A stretch of DNA of 7,932 nucleotides from Bacteroidota bacterium (GTDB lineage: Bacteria; Bacteroidota; Bacteroidia; Bacteroidales; UBA1556): assembly GCA_003973505.1 (NCBI GenBank), contig QNXT01000126.1, positions 1-7,932 of the forward strand, written 5' to 3'. A model generated the notes under the pieces. That model made no database searches. It saw only the letters and a program-made list of their open reading frames with translations, and had not been told where the DNA came from. The translations under genes were made by a program, and so were the position numbers. Shown one piece after another: positions 6,057 through 7,932 of this stretch. The stretch's first letter is position 1. Each line of letters starts with the position of its first letter.

Positions 6057-7523
6057 CTATTGAAGCACAATCTCCACACGACGGTTTTTCGATTTTCCAC
6101 TTTCCTGCTCATTGCTGCTTCTTGGAGCCAAATTAGCAACACCATAAGCTTCCAATTGAGCTGCATCCACTCCATATTTGGAAATCAATTCATTCATCAC
6201 CACCTTTGCCCTATTCTCCGACAAAGTCATATTATCTTTAAATCCACCTACATTATCAGAATGTCCAACAATAAAAAACTTTTTATCCTTATTCGCATTT
6301 AGATACGCTGCAATATTTTTCAAAGCCTTTTGTGATTTATCATTAAGCACATCTTTACCTGTTTCAAAGAAAATACCATCCAAAACCATGTGACCATTTT
6401 TCTTAATTCCCTCACTAAGTTTCTTTGCTGTCACCATTCCCAAATCAGGATTTTTCACCTTTACAATATCCTCATTCACAAATGTATAATCATCTTTCTC
6501 AAGAATATATAAATCAACGTAGTAAACAAAGTCATTATCTTCATATTTGGCAACTATATAAGCATAATTACCACCTCTAAAATTATCATCAGAACCAAAC
6601 TTATCTCCCAATTTAAGTCCCTCTTGAAACATGGAATACTGCCATTCGTAACTTGTATTACCTAACTCCTCTTCCTGACTACCATTAAATACAATCTCCC
6701 AATTTGCATTCTTCAAGGCATCTAAATAGTTTTGATAAACATAAGCTGCATTATTCTCTTTATCAATATGAAACTGGAACCGAGTAACCTCCCCTTTTAA
6801 ATCCAATTTATTACCCCATACATTGGCTCCATTTTCCATGGCCATTTTTCCTGCAGGCATTATATATGTATCCCACTTGGTATGATTATAATAAGTTATT
6901 TTTGCCCCCTTAAACACTGAAACCAAATCTTTTGGCTCCATAATGTTTTTTTCTTGCTTAAACGAACTTGCTTCAATCACATCTTCGGTAATTAAAGCAG
7001 CATTATCAAACCATGAGATATAAATAACTACATAAATATCTTTACCTCCATTATTAGCCTTTGCCACAAGAAATCCTTGTCGGCTTCCCGTTGTTTCGTA
7101 GGAAAAACCAAATTGGCCATTCTTTAAGGTTTTATAAAAAAACTGATTAAAAGCTTTGGGACTCATCCCCATTTCCTCGTTATCAGCCTTATATACTATT
7201 ACAAAACCCTCTTTTTGCAAAGCAGGAGTTATCTGACTAAGAATGTATATAGGTGTGTTTTCCGATTTTGTAGAATATTGAATTCTTGTTAAATTCCCTT
7301 GCAATTTAGCTGGATTTTGAAAGGTAAATTTCCCTGTCGTAAAATCAATGGGAATCATATATTCAATCATCTTTGCCTCTTTATAATATTCAATAAATGA
7401 ACCATTGAATCTTTTCACCAAAGGATAATCTTTCGAACCATCAATATCAGAGGAACGTTGTGCCCAAATATTGCTTGTCATAAAAAGGGCCATTAAAATC
7501 ATAAAAACTGTTTGTTTTTTCAT
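6057..7523 (-). CDS. OmpA-domain envelope protein with duplicated DUF4892-like N-terminal module
   Basis: I choose the ATG at 7521-7523 because it gives a normal signal peptide (MKKQTVFM..., cleavage after SNIWA before Gln22) and a 488-residue protein. The in-frame ATG at 7554-7556 would add 11 residues ahead of that signal. Residues about 379-488 form an OmpA C-terminal domain that binds peptidoglycan. VGHSDNVGGFKDN and LSENRA supply the Asp423 and Arg438 used to hold diaminopimelate, and the domain ends in the typical NRRVEIVLQ. Residues about 39-185 and 204-356 are two copies of one module. Both run through F-(N/K)-G, a YY, an (M/I)P, a K-L-x-G-(N/E)-(L/V)-T-R segment, an AL-K aromatic block and a final VAK...Y-V-x-(I/L)-Y strand. 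This resembles the DUF4892 architecture found in front of OmpA domains in proteobacteria, recalled rather than searched. The predicted site is the periplasm or outer membrane. The function of the N-terminal modules is unknown. A strong terminator follows and a promoter candidate lies about 77 bases upstream, so the gene is monocistronic. Confidence 0.88.
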   Translation of the reverse strand: MKKQTVFMILMALFMTSNIWAQRSSDIDGSKDYPLVKRFNGSFIEYYKEAKMIEYMIPIDFTTGKFTFQNPAKLQGNLTRIQYSTKSENTPIYILSQITPALQKEGFVIVYKADNEEMGMSPKAFNQFFYKTLKNGQFGFSYETTGSRQGFLVAKANNGGKDIYVVIYISWFDNAALITEDVIEASSFKQEKNIMEPKDLVSVFKGAKITYYNHTKWDTYIMPAGKMAMENGANVWGNKLDLKGEVTRFQFHIDKENNAAYVYQNYLDALKNANWEIVFNGSQEEELGNTSYEWQYSMFQEGLKLGDKFGSDDNFRGGNYAYIVAKYEDNDFVYYVDLYILEKDDYTFVNEDIVKVKNPDLGMVTAKKLSEGIKKNGHMVLDGIFFETGKDVLNDKSQKALKNIAAYLNANKDKKFFIVGHSDNVGGFKDNMTLSENRAKVVMNELISKYGVDAAQLEAYGVANLAPRSSNEQESGKSKNRRVEIVLQ

Positions 7524-7599
7524 TTGATAAGGTTTTTTAATTAATACTAATATCACAAATATTACTTAATACAATTATCTATTCATATTCAAATAAATA

Positions 7600-7632
7600 C
7601 AAATATAAAATAGAGATTAAGTCTATTTCAAA
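7600..7632 (-). promoter_or_regulatory. Bacteroidota-type promoter of the ompA-like gene
   Basis: On the minus strand TATATTTG (plus coordinates 7600-7607) matches TAnnTTTG exactly and is identical to the box in front of clc. A TTTG (7629-7632) lies 21 bases upstream as the -33 element. The predicted leader is about 70 bases. A weaker box AATATTTG lies nearer the start (7556-7563) but has no -33 element at a suitable distance. Confidence 0.55.
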
Positions 7633-7747
7633 TCATTCTGCAATTTACAATAAACAAGAACATTTGTCAAATTTAAAATAAATTATTTAGGCATTTAAAA
7701 AACTGATTATACTCAGATATAATAATATCGTATAACTATTTATTTTA

Positions 7748-7768
7748 GCTAAATTCTAAATATCACAG
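7748..7768 (+). repeat. Third copy of the GCTAAATTCTAA...CAG repeat
   Basis: GCTAAATTCTAA followed by TATCACAG matches the pair at 4334-4393 over the first 12 bases and again over TCACAG as in the second of those copies. The terminal CATT is not conserved. It has the same orientation as the other two. Confidence 0.6.
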
Positions 7769-7779
7769 TCTGGAGAACG

Positions 7780-7796
7780 TTAATAACCTGAGTTCG
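7780..7796 (+). repeat. Copy 2 of the 17-base repeat TTAATAACCTRAGTTCG
   Basis: TTAATAACCTGAGTTCG differs by one base from the copy at 6035-6051. It lies 11 bases after the GCTAAATTCTAA repeat and about 20 bases before the long inverted repeat. Confidence 0.6.
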
Positions 7797-7815
7797 ATGT
7801 AAGCTTTGCTCACAG

Positions 7816-7910
7816 TTTCAGATAATTAGTTTATATACGACTCAAATTTACGATGGACTATCGAGATAATTCGAGTATATTTGGGGAAGTATATAAGCTA
7901 ATTATCGAAA
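7816..7910. repeat. Extended imperfect inverted repeat, possible structured RNA or element end
   Basis: GATAATTAGTTTATATAC at 7821-7838 pairs with GTATATAAGCTAATTATC at 7889-7906 over 18 positions, the single mismatch being a G-T wobble. After a small internal loop, CTCAAAT (7841-7847) pairs with ATTTGGG (7879-7885), again allowing a wobble. A small inner hairpin CGAT/ATCG lies at 7851-7863. Outside the main stem, TTTC and GAAA could add four pairs past one bulged A. No T tract follows on either strand, so it does not look like a terminator. Confidence 0.65.
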
Positions 7911-7932
7911 TTTATATAAAAAAGTCAATAGC

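Larger units (their letters stand above)
7524..7932. other. Long AT-rich non-coding region at the right end
   Basis: No convincing reading frame exists on either strand. The region holds, in order, the promoter candidate for the OmpA-domain gene (7600-7632), a featureless AT-rich stretch (about 7633-7747), two dispersed-repeat copies (7748-7768 and 7780-7796) and an extended inverted repeat (7816-7910). Only the promoter is explained by a neighbouring gene. Confidence 0.6.

Noticed and set aside
6060..6393. Two plus-strand open frames of 80 and 71 codons
   Set aside because: Both are antisense to the OmpA C-terminal domain, which is highly recognisable on the other strand.
7876..7883. TATATTTG box on the plus strand near the right edge
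   Set aside because: There is no -33 element upstream, and the box is embedded in the arm of the inverted repeat. No gene start is visible before the window ends.

Overview
The window looks like chromosomal DNA from a member of the Bacteroidota, probably an environmental or gut Bacteroidales/Marinilabiliales-type or Cytophaga-Flavobacteria relative; I cannot place it more finely. Four things point there: AT-rich intergenic DNA, upstream boxes of the TAnnTTTG type used by the Bacteroidota housekeeping sigma factor, secreted proteins whose signal peptides end in Ala-Gln, and a DUF493 protein with the short form typical of this phylum. No phage, plasmid, IS transposase, CRISPR or RNA gene was found.

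Layout from left to right. The 3' end of a split transketolase (C-terminal subunit) enters from the left edge and ends at a strong intrinsic terminator. A roughly 250-base non-coding stretch then carries 10-bp-periodic ACACAAAG-type repeats. On the minus strand follow a DUF493 gene and a YbaB/EbfC nucleoid-associated protein gene, probably co-transcribed. A 61-bp divergent spacer separates DUF493 from a large plus-strand gene for a secreted 937-residue protein. That protein combines a gluzincin-type zinc peptidase domain (HEFRH plus a downstream Glu), a TolB-like beta-propeller and a C-terminal outer-membrane-barrel-like region. The next intergenic stretch, about 260 bases, is packed with repeats and hairpins. 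It lies between convergent genes and ends at a probable bidirectional terminator. Then come, on the minus strand, a CLC-type chloride/proton antiporter and an OmpA-domain protein whose N-terminal two thirds is an internal duplication of a DUF4892-like module. Each of these two has its own promoter candidate, and a terminator separates them. The right end (7524-7932) is non-coding, very AT-rich, and holds repeats shared with other spacers plus a long imperfect inverted repeat.

The genes do not form one obvious pathway. They are mostly housekeeping or envelope functions: carbon metabolism, nucleoid, ion transport and cell-envelope proteins. The most notable items are the peptidase-propeller-barrel fusion, the duplicated DUF4892-OmpA protein, and the small dispersed repeats that recur in three of the intergenic regions. 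I see no convincing evidence for a new multi-gene defence or mobile system.
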